From Chloroflexi bacterium OHK40 (lineage in GTDB: Bacteria; Chloroflexota; Chloroflexia; Chloroflexales; Chloroflexaceae): 44,780 nucleotides of DNA. The translations under genes and the position numbers were made by a program. This document shows positions 10,278-19,417 of this stretch, one piece after another. A model generated the notes under the pieces. The model was not told the DNA's origin. It made no database searches and saw only the letters and a list, made by a program, of their open reading frames with translations. The DNA is taken from NCBI GenBank assembly GCA_004367505.1, contig SFCB01000262.1:1-44780 (forward strand), read 5' to 3'. Position 1 is the first letter of the stretch. Every line of letters starts with the position of its first letter.

Positions 10278-11417
10278 ATGCCCCGTGTGCTTTTGCTCCA
10301 CGCCTCCGTTGGCACTGGCCACAAGCGCGCCGCCGAGGCCCTCGCCACCGCCTTCACCCGCCGCCAGCCCGGCGAGGTGCGCGTCGAAGATGTGCTCGAC
10401 CATACCCCCCGGCTCTTCCGCGTGGCCTACGCCCGCTCTTACCTCGAACTGACCGACCGGGCCCCGCTGGTGTGGGGCTACTTCTATACCCAGACCAACG
10501 CCGACCCGAACCTGGCCGAGTTTACCAACAATGTGCGTAAGCTCGTGGAGAGCATCGGCACCAACGGCCTGAAGGATGTGCTGCGCTCCTTCGTGCCCGA
10601 GGTGATTATCTGCACCCACTTTCTCCCGATGGAGCTGCTGGTACGCTATAAGCGTAACGCCCAGCTCCCCCAGCCGATCTACTGCGTCATCACCGACTTT
10701 GCGGCCCACACCTTCTGGACCTACACCGAGATCGACCGCTACTTCGTGGCCGATACGCAAACCCGCGACCAGTTGATCGCCCGGGGCGTGACGCCCGCCC
10801 AGATCACCGTCAGCGGCATCCCGGTGGAGCCAGAGATTGCCGAGCCGAAGGACCGCCTGGAGATGCGCGCCAGCCACGGGCTCCCCACCGACGGAAGGGT
10901 GATCACCCTCTTCGGCGGCGGTGTGGACGACGACCACGTGCGCATGATCGTCCAGGGCCTGCTCCACCGCGAGATTGAGGCCACGCTGGTGGTGGTGGCG
11001 GGCCGCAACCCGACTCTGTTCGAAAGCCTGAGCGATCTGAGTTCTACGCCACGCCTGCGGCTGATCCTCCATGGGTATATTAACTTCGTGGACGATCTGA
11101 TCGTCGCCAGCGACCTGGTGATTACCAAGGCCGGTGGCCTGATCGTGAGTGAAGTGCTCGCCCGTGGCGTGCCGCTGGTGGTGATCGACCCGATCCCCGG
11201 CCAGGAGGAGTGGAACGCCGACTTTGTGGTCAGTTCGGGCGCTGGCGTCCAGCTGCGCATGGCCGAGTCGGTGCCTGCCACGGTGGAGCGGCTGCTCGGC
11301 CACCCCCACTTGCTCGAAGCGATGCGCGCGGCCGCGCGGCACGTTGGGCGGCCCCGGGCCGCCCTGGAGATCGCCGAGCAGGTGATTACCGACTACACCA
11401 GCCGGCGTTACCGGTGA
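10278..11417 (+). CDS. MGDG-synthase-like glycosyltransferase (processive diacylglycerol type)
   Basis: A 379-residue GT-B glycosyltransferase of the MGDG synthase/UgtP group, which moves galactose or glucose from a UDP-sugar to diacylglycerol at the membrane surface. The family N-terminus is clear (HASVGTGHKRAAEAL, residues 8-22), followed by DVLDHTPRLFR and a conserved STHxL-like ICTHFLP. The C-terminal half has LFGGG, a VASDLVITKAGGLIVSE donor-binding loop and PGQEEWNADF. The ATG at 10278 matches the family start; the frame is open far upstream but through repeat sequence. A related gene follows 132 bases downstream, probably in one transcript. Sugar and lipid specificity are unknown. Confidence 0.87.
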   Translation: MPRVLLLHASVGTGHKRAAEALATAFTRRQPGEVRVEDVLDHTPRLFRVAYARSYLELTDRAPLVWGYFYTQTNADPNLAEFTNNVRKLVESIGTNGLKDVLRSFVPEVIICTHFLPMELLVRYKRNAQLPQPIYCVITDFAAHTFWTYTEIDRYFVADTQTRDQLIARGVTPAQITVSGIPVEPEIAEPKDRLEMRASHGLPTDGRVITLFGGGVDDDHVRMIVQGLLHREIEATLVVVAGRNPTLFESLSDLSSTPRLRLILHGYINFVDDLIVASDLVITKAGGLIVSEVLARGVPLVVIDPIPGQEEWNADFVVSSGAGVQLRMAESVPATVERLLGHPHLLEAMRAAARHVGRPRAALEIAEQVITDYTSRRYR

Positions 11418-11549
11418 GCACCTGGCCCACCGGTGGCGCCGCTCCGGTTGTAGCCACCACCCGAGCACGCGCCCCGGCCCATGGGCGCCGCGCGGCACGT
11501 CCCGCGCACCTACCAGCATTGTGCGGTGCCAGATGAGGAGCGCGCCATC

Positions 11550-12764
11550 ATGACAGGGCAGCCGGTTGATGTGCTCTTTGCAATCTCCGACACCGGTGGC
11601 GGCCACCGCAGCGCCGCTGTGGCCATCAGTGCCGCCCTTGACCAGGCCAGCGGCGGTGACCTCAGTTGGTCGATCGATGATATCCTCCGCCTGACCGATT
11701 TCCCCGGCGTTCGTGGCGCACCCGAGCTCTACGACCAGCTCTCCACCCGCTGGTTGCGCCTCTACGATCTCACCTTCCAGCTCACGAACACGACCCGCAC
11801 CGTCGATGTACTCTCGCGTCTCGTCTTCGTGACGGCCCGCCGCAATCTGGCTCGCCTGCTGCGCGAGCGCCGGCCCCGCCTCGTGGTTTCCACCCACCCC
11901 CTCGTCCACCGCCTGGTGGTGGCCGCCCGGCGGGCCCTGCGCATGCCCTTCCGCGTGATCACTGTCGTGACCGACCTGGTGAGTCTCCATGCCTCGTGGA
12001 CCTTCCCCGGGGTGGATCTGGCCCTGGTGCCCACCGACGAAGCCTTCGAGATTATGTACCGGCGTGGTATGCGCCCGACCCAACTCCAGCGCACCGGCTT
12101 CCCGGTGCATCCGAAGTTCGCCGCCTACAGCGCCGACCAGGCCGCCGCGCGGCGCGAACTCGGCCTCGCCGACGATCGCTTTACCATTCTGGTGACCGCC
12201 GGGGGCGTGGGATCGGGCCGCCTGGCACCCCTGGTGCTGGAGCTGGAGCAGGCTTTCCCCACCAGGCAACTGCTCGTTGTCACCGGCAAGAACCGCGCGA
12301 TCTACGAAGAGCTGACTCGCCGCCATCGCTCGCCCCACAGCCATATCTACGGCTTTGTGAACAACATGGAGGCCCTGATGGCTGCGAGCGATCTAGTGGT
12401 TACCAAAGCCGGGCCCGGCACGCTGATGGAGGCCCTGGTGATGCGCAAGCCAGCCATCGTGACCGAGGCGGTGGGGATGCAGGAGCAGGGGAATATCGAT
12501 TTCGTGCTCAACTATGAGCTCGGGCTCTTTTGCCCAACCAACGAGCGGATTGTGGCCGCCGTGCGCGAGCTGGAGAATCCCCAGCGCTACGCCGAGACGG
12601 TCCGGCGCCTGGAGGGTGCGGTGCCTCGGGACGGGGCCGACCAGATCGCCAGGGTGATCAGCGAGCAGCTCGCGCTCGTAGGCAACCCGTCCGCCACCGT
12701 CACCCGTCGCCGCCTGCTCTCGCTCCCCGGCTGGCGCCACCTGCGCGGCCGGTGGGGGCGGTAA
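11550..12764 (+). CDS. Second MGDG-synthase-like glycosyltransferase
   Basis: A 404-residue relative of the preceding protein, with the same architecture: SDTGGGHRSAAVAI near the N-terminus, VSTHPLVHRL in the first domain, VTAGGVGSGRL at the start of the second domain and MAASDLVVTKAGPGTLMEAL in the donor-binding loop. The start at 11550 is chosen because GAGGAG lies about nine bases before it and the family begins here. The pair could add successive sugars to a glycolipid or use different acceptors. It ends 4 bases before a large hairpin and converges with the sortase gene. Confidence 0.87.
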   Translation: MTGQPVDVLFAISDTGGGHRSAAVAISAALDQASGGDLSWSIDDILRLTDFPGVRGAPELYDQLSTRWLRLYDLTFQLTNTTRTVDVLSRLVFVTARRNLARLLRERRPRLVVSTHPLVHRLVVAARRALRMPFRVITVVTDLVSLHASWTFPGVDLALVPTDEAFEIMYRRGMRPTQLQRTGFPVHPKFAAYSADQAAARRELGLADDRFTILVTAGGVGSGRLAPLVLELEQAFPTRQLLVVTGKNRAIYEELTRRHRSPHSHIYGFVNNMEALMAASDLVVTKAGPGTLMEALVMRKPAIVTEAVGMQEQGNIDFVLNYELGLFCPTNERIVAAVRELENPQRYAETVRRLEGAVPRDGADQIARVISEQLALVGNPSATVTRRRLLSLPGWRHLRGRWGR

Positions 12765-12768
12765 CAAT

Positions 12769-12803
12769 ATGGTAGAGCCGCCCCACGGGGGCGGCTCTAC
12801 CAT
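12769..12803. terminator. Bidirectional-type hairpin between convergent genes
   Basis: A perfect palindrome (ATGGTAGAGCCGCCCC and its complement, four-base loop ACGG) fills the gap between the stops of the plus-strand glycosyltransferase and minus-strand sortase genes. The 15-16 bp stem could end both transcripts, though no T tract follows. Confidence 0.6.
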
Positions 12804-12817
12804 GCATGGGGCGGCTC

Positions 12818-13675
12818 CTAGCGCACGGTCTGGGAGGCGATGTCGCGCGCTGGCTCCGGGGCCACCGTGAATGGGACGGCCCGCACAATCACGCGCTGGC
12901 TGAACTTGTCGGGGCCGGTGAGGGGCCAGCAGGTTACCAGGGTGACCACCTCACTATCGGTGGGGCCGATCAGCCGGGCGTTTTCGGCCCGCTGCTCGGG
13001 TGGCACGCCCTCTTCCTGCACCAGCAGGCGCTCCTTGACGGTGTAGAGGTATTGGCGACCGTCGCTGTAGATGATCACCGGGTCGCCAGGGCGCACGTAG
13101 AACAGGTCGCGGAAGACTTTGCCATAGCCGCCTACGTGGCCGGCTAGCACCACGTTGCCACCCTCGCCGGGGTTTGCGGAGCCACGGTGCTGGCCGACGG
13201 CATACTCGGCCACCTGCCAGACGGCGACCTGCTGGCCGTCCTGTTCCACGATCTCCCAGCCCACCTCGATCACCTTCGAGTCGACTGCGATGCTCGGAAT
13301 GATCACCCGCTCGACAGTTGAGGTGTGGGTGACGCTCGATGGCTCGGGCAGAGGCGATGCGATCTGGCCGCTGCTGAGCACCGGCGCGCTGAAGGATGGT
13401 AGGGCGGCAGGTGCGGCACTGCCCGTCCCGACGTCCAGGGAGGGACCGGGCCGCGCGGGGGCCTCTCCGATCACCACTCGCGGCGCGGCGATATCGCTGT
13501 CACCACGGGCGGCAAGGCGCAAATACTCGGCCTGGGCGTAAACCCCACCGACATAGGCGAGCAAGTAGAGCCCGCCAATCAGCATCAGGTTGCCGAGCGC
13601 CATGTAGCGGCGGCGGCGGCGTGTGGCCGGGGCGACCGCCGGGGGCGCCTCGGCGCGACGCGAGGTCGTTACCAT
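12818..13675 (-). CDS. Sortase family transpeptidase
   Basis: A 285-residue sortase, a cysteine transpeptidase that attaches secreted proteins to the cell surface. A cytoplasmic Arg-rich start and one membrane helix (residues about 25-47) are followed by a Pro/Ser-rich linker and the sortase barrel. Catalytic residues are in place: H180 in VLAGHVG, C249 in TLVTCWP and R261 in SQRVIVRA. The ATG at 13675 is used because upstream sequence is repeat DNA. No sorting-signal substrate gene is adjacent. The subclass cannot be fixed by eye; class D/E/F-like features are present. Confidence 0.9.
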   Translation of the reverse strand: MVTTSRRAEAPPAVAPATRRRRRYMALGNLMLIGGLYLLAYVGGVYAQAEYLRLAARGDSDIAAPRVVIGEAPARPGPSLDVGTGSAAPAALPSFSAPVLSSGQIASPLPEPSSVTHTSTVERVIIPSIAVDSKVIEVGWEIVEQDGQQVAVWQVAEYAVGQHRGSANPGEGGNVVLAGHVGGYGKVFRDLFYVRPGDPVIIYSDGRQYLYTVKERLLVQEEGVPPEQRAENARLIGPTDSEVVTLVTCWPLTGPDKFSQRVIVRAVPFTVAPEPARDIASQTVR

Positions 13676-13799
13676 GAGTATCCAGTGATCACGGCGCGAA
13701 CAGATCGCACCGGGCGGATCGATTGCGGCTATCACCCTCGTATACGGCGCGACACTGCGCCGTGGATGTGTTGAGTATAGCAAAGGCCCGCAACAGGCG

Positions 13800-14240
13800 C
13801 CAGGGTTCGGTGGAGTGCCGGATGTTGCTGCCCCCCCGCGTGCCGTAGCGCGGAAGCACGCGGCTCTTGGGCGGCGACGCCCGCCGGCGCGGACCCCCAC
13901 GGACAGCCTGCCCTCCGCTTGCACGGGGGTGGGCTGGCCCGCACGATGGGTCGCCCCAGCCGGCCCTGGGACCGTCGTTCCCGCGCAAGCGGAAACCCAG
14001 GTGCAGCAATGGGGGGCTGGCGGACGCGCTGTCGTCGTTCCCGCTTGCGCGGGAACCCAACCCCTGCGTTCCCGGGGACACACAGGCGCGATGGTAGCCC
14101 CGCTTGCGCGGGGGCGGGCTGGCGTGCACGATGGGTCGTCCCACCCGGCCCCCGCGTTCCCGGGGCACGCAGGCGCGATGGTAGCCCCGCTTGCGCGTTC
14201 AGGGGCGGACAGAACCCGTCTTGCGGGAGTTCAAGGGCAC
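13800..14240. repeat. Dispersed and tandem repeats in a gene-free spacer
   Basis: The 13676-14298 spacer has no convincing gene. It holds a 44-45 base element at 14066-14110 and again at 14154-14197 (GCGTTCCCGGGG...GGTAGCCCCGCTTGCGCG), two related GGGCTGG..GCACGATGGGTCG segments near 13930 and 14115, two GTCGTTCCCGC..GCGGGAACCCA palindromes (13974-14000, 14034-14059) and one truncated copy of the GGTTCAGGGGCGGTCAGAAC element (14193-14219). Confidence 0.8.
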
Positions 14241-14298
14241 CAAATAGGTGGACTTATGCGGGCGATTGGGCCTGGGGAGGCCCTTTGCGCCGGGGCGC

Positions 14299-15312
14299 TC
14301 ACCCTCGCCGCATCCGCCCCCAGAGATCGGTTGCGCGGGCCGCCAGGCCCAGCGGCAGAAGCCGGTCGATCAGGGCCAGCGGCAGCTTGAGCATGCGCGG
14401 TCTCACCCCGCCGAGCGTGAGCGCGTACACCAGGGAGCGGGCCGCCTCGGCCGGCCTTCCGACGCCCGCCTCCAGGTTTGCGATGGCCGCGTAGATATCC
14501 GCCAGGACGGCCCGCCGCTCGCCTGGCCCTCCCGCGTCGGCGAAGTACTCCTCGGCGATCGCCAGCCACTCGCCGTAGAATCCCGCCGGCTGAGCGACCG
14601 TCTTCGAGGCGCCGTGCAGCCGGTAGGTCGCCAGTTCGGCCCGCGTCTGCCGCAACGGCGCCAGCCGGATCGCCCGCGCCCAGTAGTCGGTGTCCATGCT
14701 GTAGCGTCGCCTCAGGCTCAGTGGCCCCACCCGCCCCACCAACTCGCGCCGCAAAAAGACGGTAGGCTGCGCGGGTAGCTCCAGCCGCAACACCGCCAGC
14801 GGTGTGTAGGGCCGTCCCGCGATTCGCCCCAGTGGACGCCCCGCCTCGTCGATATAGCGCGCATCGCCGTACACGGCGCCTGCCTCTGGTGCACGCCGCA
14901 ACGCCGCAACCTGCGTCGCCACCGCCCCCGGCAGGTAGGTGTCGTCCGCGTTCAGCCAGGCCAGTACCGCGCCACGGCAGCGGGCCCAGCCCTTGTTGAT
15001 CGCATCGGACTGGCCGTGGTCGGGCTCACTCAGCCAGTGCAGCCGGGGATCGTCCTCGTGGCTCCGTAGCACGTCGAGGGTCTCGTCACGGCTCCCGCCG
15101 TCGATCACCCACAGCTCAAGGTTCGGGTAATCCTGCCCGAGGATGCTGGCGATCGTCGCGCCGATGTAGCGGCCCTGGTTAAGCGAGGGCGTAACGACGC
15201 TCACCAGCGGGAGCGATGGGTCACGCACGACGGGTGGGGGCAAAGGGCCGGTAGTTGCATAGGCGGCCCAGAGCGGGTACTCGGCGGCGAGCGAGGGAGG
15301 GGAGTTGCTCAT
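14299..15312 (-). CDS. Family 2 glycosyltransferase
   Basis: A 337-residue GT-A fold glycosyltransferase. It starts the catalytic domain at SVVTPSLNQGRYIGATIASI (residues 38-57), has the acidic pair of WLNADDTYLPG (123-124) for metal-bound nucleotide sugar, and an EPDHGQSDAINKG stretch typical of the group that modifies surface glycans. The C-terminal 100 residues are helical and Leu-rich. The ATG at 15312 overlaps the stop of the DUF5672 gene (ATGA), so this is the last gene of the polysaccharide operon. Sugar and acceptor are unknown. Confidence 0.9.
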   Translation of the reverse strand: MSNSPPSLAAEYPLWAAYATTGPLPPPVVRDPSLPLVSVVTPSLNQGRYIGATIASILGQDYPNLELWVIDGGSRDETLDVLRSHEDDPRLHWLSEPDHGQSDAINKGWARCRGAVLAWLNADDTYLPGAVATQVAALRRAPEAGAVYGDARYIDEAGRPLGRIAGRPYTPLAVLRLELPAQPTVFLRRELVGRVGPLSLRRRYSMDTDYWARAIRLAPLRQTRAELATYRLHGASKTVAQPAGFYGEWLAIAEEYFADAGGPGERRAVLADIYAAIANLEAGVGRPAEAARSLVYALTLGGVRPRMLKLPLALIDRLLPLGLAARATDLWGRMRRG

Positions 15313-16079
15313 ATGCGGTAGCCGAAGTGGCGGAAGATCGGTCGCCAGAACCCCCGGCCGTGCCGGTCCCAGCCGTGGCAGCCGAAGGGCAGCGCGCCCC
15401 GGTTCAGCGCCAGGCAGGCAGCCGGCTCGGTCTCGAAGGCAAAGGCGAGCGCGCGCCGGTAGTCGGGGATGCGGAACGCAGGCCGGCGCCAGCGAACGTA
15501 GAGCGACCAGAAGTAGTCTTCGTTGATATCCCAGCGGCGGGCTTTGGCCCCGAGCAAGGCCAGGCTCTCCAGGTGGGCGCTCACATCGCGCAGCGAGAGG
15601 CCACCATTGCCCACGACATTGCGCAGGCCCCGCAGCCTCGGTCGGGCTAGCGGCCAGGTGCGGCAGATGTGCAGCATCACGCGGAGCAGGGAGCGGCCCA
15701 CCCACGGCGCGCCCACGTAGTCATAGCCGGCCGCGCACCACTCGGCGAGCCGATCGGCGAAGACGAAGGCGTCCAGTTGGTAGATCAGCAGATGGCGGTA
15801 GGCCAGGAAGCGCTCGTAGAAGCGTGGGTCCAGCAGCAGCCGGTTGTAGCCCGCGATCCCGGCGAAGTAGCCCGGCGCGAAGCGCTCCACGCCCACTATT
15901 CGCCCCGTGGTATAAGCGCCCAGCGCCAGACCCTCCGGCGCCACCAGGACAATCGGGTGGCGCCCCAGGATCTCCAGGCAGCGCGCAAAGGCCACCGCCT
16001 CGTCTGGGGTGGGTGCGGGGCGGTAGACGGGGATCACCACGACGACGGAAGCGGGCCAGGCGTTCAGTTGGTTTGCCAC
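15309..16079 (-). CDS. DUF5672-family protein, putative glycan-modifying enzyme
   Basis: A 256-residue protein matching the DUF5672 pattern as I recall it: VVVVIPVYRP at the start, HLLIYQLDAFVFADRLAEWC, GYDYVGAPW in the middle, GNGGLSLR, and PFGCHGW near the end. Such genes sit in glycan clusters and the fold resembles glycosyltransferases, but the reaction is not established. Translation appears to start at a GTG (16079) without a clear ribosome binding site. It lies 106 bases after the FkbM gene and is coupled by ATGA to the GT2 gene. Confidence 0.8.
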   Translation of the reverse strand: MANQLNAWPASVVVVIPVYRPAPTPDEAVAFARCLEILGRHPIVLVAPEGLALGAYTTGRIVGVERFAPGYFAGIAGYNRLLLDPRFYERFLAYRHLLIYQLDAFVFADRLAEWCAAGYDYVGAPWVGRSLLRVMLHICRTWPLARPRLRGLRNVVGNGGLSLRDVSAHLESLALLGAKARRWDINEDYFWSLYVRWRRPAFRIPDYRRALAFAFETEPAACLALNRGALPFGCHGWDRHGRGFWRPIFRHFGYRI

Positions 16080-16156
16080 GGGTCGGTTTGCGCCGGGCTA
16101 CACATCGGAAGGCCAGTACTCACCCGACGCCGGCTACACATGCGGCGCGCCCCTGC

Positions 16157-16177
16157 CCGCGCGACCAAACCGCGCGG
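16157..16177 (-). other. Hairpin in the only gap of the polysaccharide operon
   Basis: CCGCGCG and CGCGCGG form a 7 bp stem with a seven-base loop just after the FkbM stop. The same gap (16080-16185) also contains two copies of a GCCGG-CTACACAT repeat. The hairpin may protect the upstream mRNA or reduce readthrough to the last two genes. Confidence 0.4.
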
Positions 16178-16185
16178 AGCGGCTC

Positions 16186-16992
16186 TCAGCGATACGCGAA
16201 GATATCGGCCTGAAACTCCATCCCCAGCAGATCGGGCCGGGCGACGAACGGCCTGGGCGCGGCGTAGGCCTCGTGGAGCTGGTAGCGGAACCCGGCACCC
16301 GCCAGGATGGCCAGCACGCGGTGCAATGTCTGGGGCTGCGCCACCGGCGCGTGATACTCAACGAACAGGCGCTCTACGCGATCCAGGCGGTCGGCGCAGT
16401 CTTCAAGCACCACCGTCTCCGCACCCTCAATATCAAGCTTCAGCATATCCACCGGCTGGGTCAGCATATCCCGCAGGCGCAGCGCCGGCACCTCGATCAG
16501 CGGGCCGCGATCGCCGGGGAGGGCGATACGGCCCGAGAAAGCGCCCTCGGCCCAGAAGCGCAGGGTGGTGGTGCTCGTCCAGACGGCCTGATTATAGAGC
16601 GCAACGTCGTGGAGCGCAAAGGCGCGCAGATTCGTCACGAGCAGAGCGAAGAGCGCTGGGTCGGGCTCGAAGGCGATGAGCCGGCAGCCTGGATAGCGCC
16701 GCTTGAAGAAGATACAGCTCAGGCCGATGTTGGCGCCGCAATCGATGATCAGCGGATCGGGCCGGGAGACGACAAAGTCGTAGCTACGCCGGTCGAAGAT
16801 CGCCGCGACGCCCGCGAGGAAGCTGCCCGCGTCGGCGATCTGCACCCGCCGGTCGAAGAGTGTGGTGGTGGTGGGCCAGTGCCGGGGCAGCAGGCGCAGG
16901 CGCAGAGCCTCGGCTGCTCCGGGCCAGGGGCCGCCGCGCCGCGCCACGCCGGCGCCGATCGCGCGGGCAAGGCCCGAAAGCTGGCCCCTCAT
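16186..16992 (-). CDS. FkbM-family SAM-dependent methyltransferase
   Basis: A 268-residue methyltransferase. Motif I is LIIDCGANIGLS (about 81-92), motif II ends in FEPDP (about 108-112), and VDMLKLDIEGAE is the FkbM hallmark. Members O-methylate sugars or other small acceptors; in this cluster a sugar hydroxyl of the polysaccharide is the likely target. The ATG overlaps the stop of the preceding glycosyltransferase gene (ATGA). Confidence 0.9.
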   Translation of the reverse strand: MRGQLSGLARAIGAGVARRGGPWPGAAEALRLRLLPRHWPTTTTLFDRRVQIADAGSFLAGVAAIFDRRSYDFVVSRPDPLIIDCGANIGLSCIFFKRRYPGCRLIAFEPDPALFALLVTNLRAFALHDVALYNQAVWTSTTTLRFWAEGAFSGRIALPGDRGPLIEVPALRLRDMLTQPVDMLKLDIEGAETVVLEDCADRLDRVERLFVEYHAPVAQPQTLHRVLAILAGAGFRYQLHEAYAAPRPFVARPDLLGMEFQADIFAYR

Positions 16993-17921
16993 CGCGCCCT
17001 CCCCGCGAGCAAACGGCGCCGCAAGAGCAGGCGCAACCGGTTGCGGACACGCTGCATGGGCGAGAGCCGGAAGAAGTGCGTAAAGATATAGGCGTCGGCC
17101 CGGGCATCGCGCACCACAAAGGGCGGATGGACCAGCGGGAAGCGCATCGGCGCGGTGGGCATGTCGGCGTAGGGGCTATCGAAGGTGGTGTGGGTGGCCG
17201 CAGCGCCGTGGCCGATGTTGGCCACCAGGTTGAGGCGGGGCCGGATTACCAGGCCCCGCTGCAACCAGCAAGCGAGGAGCCAGCGCCGCCCCCAGTAGTT
17301 CGCCCGCCCGGCATACACATCCTCCAGGTGGGGCGTCCAGAAGCGGGCCTCCGCCTCGCTACCGAGCACATCGGCCAGCCAGCCGCCATCGCGGGCCGCG
17401 GGCCAGAGACGCATCTCGTGATCGTAGTGGCGCCAGGCGCGGCGCCAGGTGGCCCAGCCCCAGACGAGCATATAGTGCGAGAAGCTGTAACTGGCCGCGT
17501 CGCGGGCCCAGGGGACGATATTGACCCCACCGACCATCATGATGCGCTCGTCGTCGCGGTAGCGGGCCAGCAACTCCTCGCAGAAAGGGAAGAAGCTTGG
17601 GTGGGGCAGGCAATCGTCCTCAAGGATGATCGCAGTCTCCACCTGCTCGAAGACCTGGCTGATCCCGCTGGCCACGCGGTCGGCGAGGCCGCGATTCGTC
17701 GCGGCGTAGTCACGATGCACATCGCACGGCCAGTCTACCTGCTCCACCACGGCCCGGGCGGCTGCTACGAGCGCCACGTCGTCGGGCCGCTCGGCGCGAG
17801 GGCCGTCGGCGATGACGAAGAGCCGGTCCGGGCGGGCGCGCCGAATGGCCGCGAAGACCCGGGCAGTCTGCTCAGGCCGGTTGAAGATGATCAGAACGAC
17901 GGGGGTAGCGAGGCCGGGCAT
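16989..17921 (-). CDS. HlpA-like glycosyltransferase (GT-A fold)
   Basis: A 310-residue protein resembling the group annotated as hemolytic protein HlpA-like, which is a glycosyltransferase family despite its name. It begins TPVVLIIFNRPEQTARVFAAI, contains IILEDDCLPHPSFFPFCEELL with the acidic metal/nucleotide-sugar motif near residue 102, and has SHYMLVWGWATWRRAWRHYD in the acceptor half. The ATG at 17921 has AAGGA upstream and lies 14 bases after the flippase stop; the longer open frame upstream is antisense noise of that gene. Sugar specificity is unknown. Confidence 0.82.
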   Translation of the reverse strand: MPGLATPVVLIIFNRPEQTARVFAAIRRARPDRLFVIADGPRAERPDDVALVAAARAVVEQVDWPCDVHRDYAATNRGLADRVASGISQVFEQVETAIILEDDCLPHPSFFPFCEELLARYRDDERIMMVGGVNIVPWARDAASYSFSHYMLVWGWATWRRAWRHYDHEMRLWPAARDGGWLADVLGSEAEARFWTPHLEDVYAGRANYWGRRWLLACWLQRGLVIRPRLNLVANIGHGAAATHTTFDSPYADMPTAPMRFPLVHPPFVVRDARADAYIFTHFFRLSPMQRVRNRLRLLLRRRLLAGRAR

Positions 17922-17935
17922 AGGGTCCTTCTCCG

Positions 17936-19417
17936 CTAGGGGCCGGCCAGGGGCCTGGGCGCCGCAGGCCCGGCCGTTGGGGGTGTCGGCAGCCCGGCCA
18001 GCCGCAGGCACTCCACCACGGGCTCGCGGTTCAGCCGCCAGGAGAGCACCAGGTAGACGAGCGCGCCCACCGGCAGGGCGACGGCGAGGAGCGCCAGCGG
18101 CGGCAGGGCGGCGAGGAGCGCGCGCAGACCGAGGAGCGTGACGAGGAGCGCGGCGGCGCAGAGCGCCCCCGGCCCGACCGCCCGTAGCAGGTCCACTACG
18201 AGCAGGCCGATCAGCCGGAAGGGGAGCTTGAAGACCGGGTAGGCCAGCAGCAGCATCGACAGGGCGTAGGCCGTCGCCACACCGGTGATCCCGAAGGGAA
18301 GACCAAGCGCAAAGGCGGCCATCATCACCGCGCTCGATCCAACGCCCCAGGCCAGCATCAGATCGGTGCGGCCGCGGGCCTGGTAGATCAGCCCGGTGGC
18401 GTTGGTGAGCACCTGGAAAAGGCCCACGGGCGCGAGAATGACCAGCAGTGGCGCCACCGGCGCCCACTGCGAGCCAAGCACTGCTGCGACGAGTGGGTCG
18501 GCGAGTGCGCCAAGCCCCACGTAGACCGGCGCGGCCAGGAAGAAGAGCAGTGCGCTGAGCCGCAGGAAGATCTGGCCGAAGCGTGCCGCGTCGTCCACCT
18601 GGCTGAACACGGGGAAGAGCACCCGTGCGCCAACCTGGCCAAGCGTCTGGATCGGGTAGAACATGAGCCGGTAGGCCAGGGTGTAGAGCCCCAGGCTCGT
18701 GGGGCCGAGGAAGCGCCCGATGAGTAGGTAGTCGGCGTTGCGCGCAAAGTAGTTGACCAGATTGAAGCCCACCAGGCCGGTGCTGAAGCCACTCACCGCC
18801 GCCGCCGCGCCGCGATCGAAAACCAGGGCCGGCCGCCAGCGGCTCGCTAGCCAGGCCAGCGGCGTGGCCAGCGCGGTAGTCACGAGGCTTTGCGCCACCA
18901 GGCTCCACACGCCCGCGCCGGCCAGGGCGAGGGCCACGGCCACGCCCGCGCCGGCCAGGGAGGAGGCAAGCTCAACGCCAGCCAGCGCGCGGAAGGCTAC
19001 CGCCCGCTGGAGGAGCGCCTGCGGCACCACGCCGAGACCGCCGAGCACAAAGCCCGGGGCAAGGGCCCGCAGTACGGGCGTGAGAGCTGGCTCGCGGTAG
19101 AAGGCGGCAGCAAGGGGCGCGCCGACGATCACCACGGCGGCACAGGCAAGCCCGGCCCCGAGGTTGATCCAGAAGATGGTCGAGAGCAGCGCCGGTGAGA
19201 GCTCGCGACGCTGTACCACGGCGGCGCCCGTGCCTGGATCGCGGAAGAGCTCCAGGAATCCGGTGACCGTCAGGGCCATGCTGATCAGCCCGAAGCCGGC
19301 TGGCCCCACCAGCCGTGAGAGCAGCAGCGTGGTCGTGATCAGCAGCGCCTGGCGCACAAACTGGCTCAGCGCCGACCAGCGCACCCCTCTCGTAGCCGCG
19401 CCACGCAGGTCGCTCAT
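17936..19417 (-). CDS. Polysaccharide flippase (Wzx/MATE-like)
   Basis: A 493-residue integral membrane protein with about 12-14 hydrophobic segments. The opening GVRWSALSQFVRQALLITTTLLLSRLVGPAGFGLISMA is typical of the polysaccharide biosynthesis branch of the MOP superfamily, which flips lipid-linked glycan units across the membrane. It is placed between sugar-transfer genes, and its ATG overlaps the upstream stop (ATGA). The operon shows no Wzy-like polymerase, so the product may be a short glycan or be polymerised by a protein encoded elsewhere. Confidence 0.9.
   Translation of the reverse strand: MSDLRGAATRGVRWSALSQFVRQALLITTTLLLSRLVGPAGFGLISMALTVTGFLELFRDPGTGAAVVQRRELSPALLSTIFWINLGAGLACAAVVIVGAPLAAAFYREPALTPVLRALAPGFVLGGLGVVPQALLQRAVAFRALAGVELASSLAGAGVAVALALAGAGVWSLVAQSLVTTALATPLAWLASRWRPALVFDRGAAAAVSGFSTGLVGFNLVNYFARNADYLLIGRFLGPTSLGLYTLAYRLMFYPIQTLGQVGARVLFPVFSQVDDAARFGQIFLRLSALLFFLAAPVYVGLGALADPLVAAVLGSQWAPVAPLLVILAPVGLFQVLTNATGLIYQARGRTDLMLAWGVGSSAVMMAAFALGLPFGITGVATAYALSMLLLAYPVFKLPFRLIGLLVVDLLRAVGPGALCAAALLVTLLGLRALLAALPPLALLAVALPVGALVYLVLSWRLNREPVVECLRLAGLPTPPTAGPAAPRPLAGP

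Noticed and set aside
9972-12344. Minus-strand open frame of 790 codons across both glycosyltransferases
   Set aside because: Composition is His/Gly/Ala-rich antisense noise, and the opposite strand carries two clear families with ribosome binding sites.
13800-14240. CRISPR array
   Set aside because: Repeats differ in length and spacing, are palindromic or tandem only twice, and no cas gene is present.
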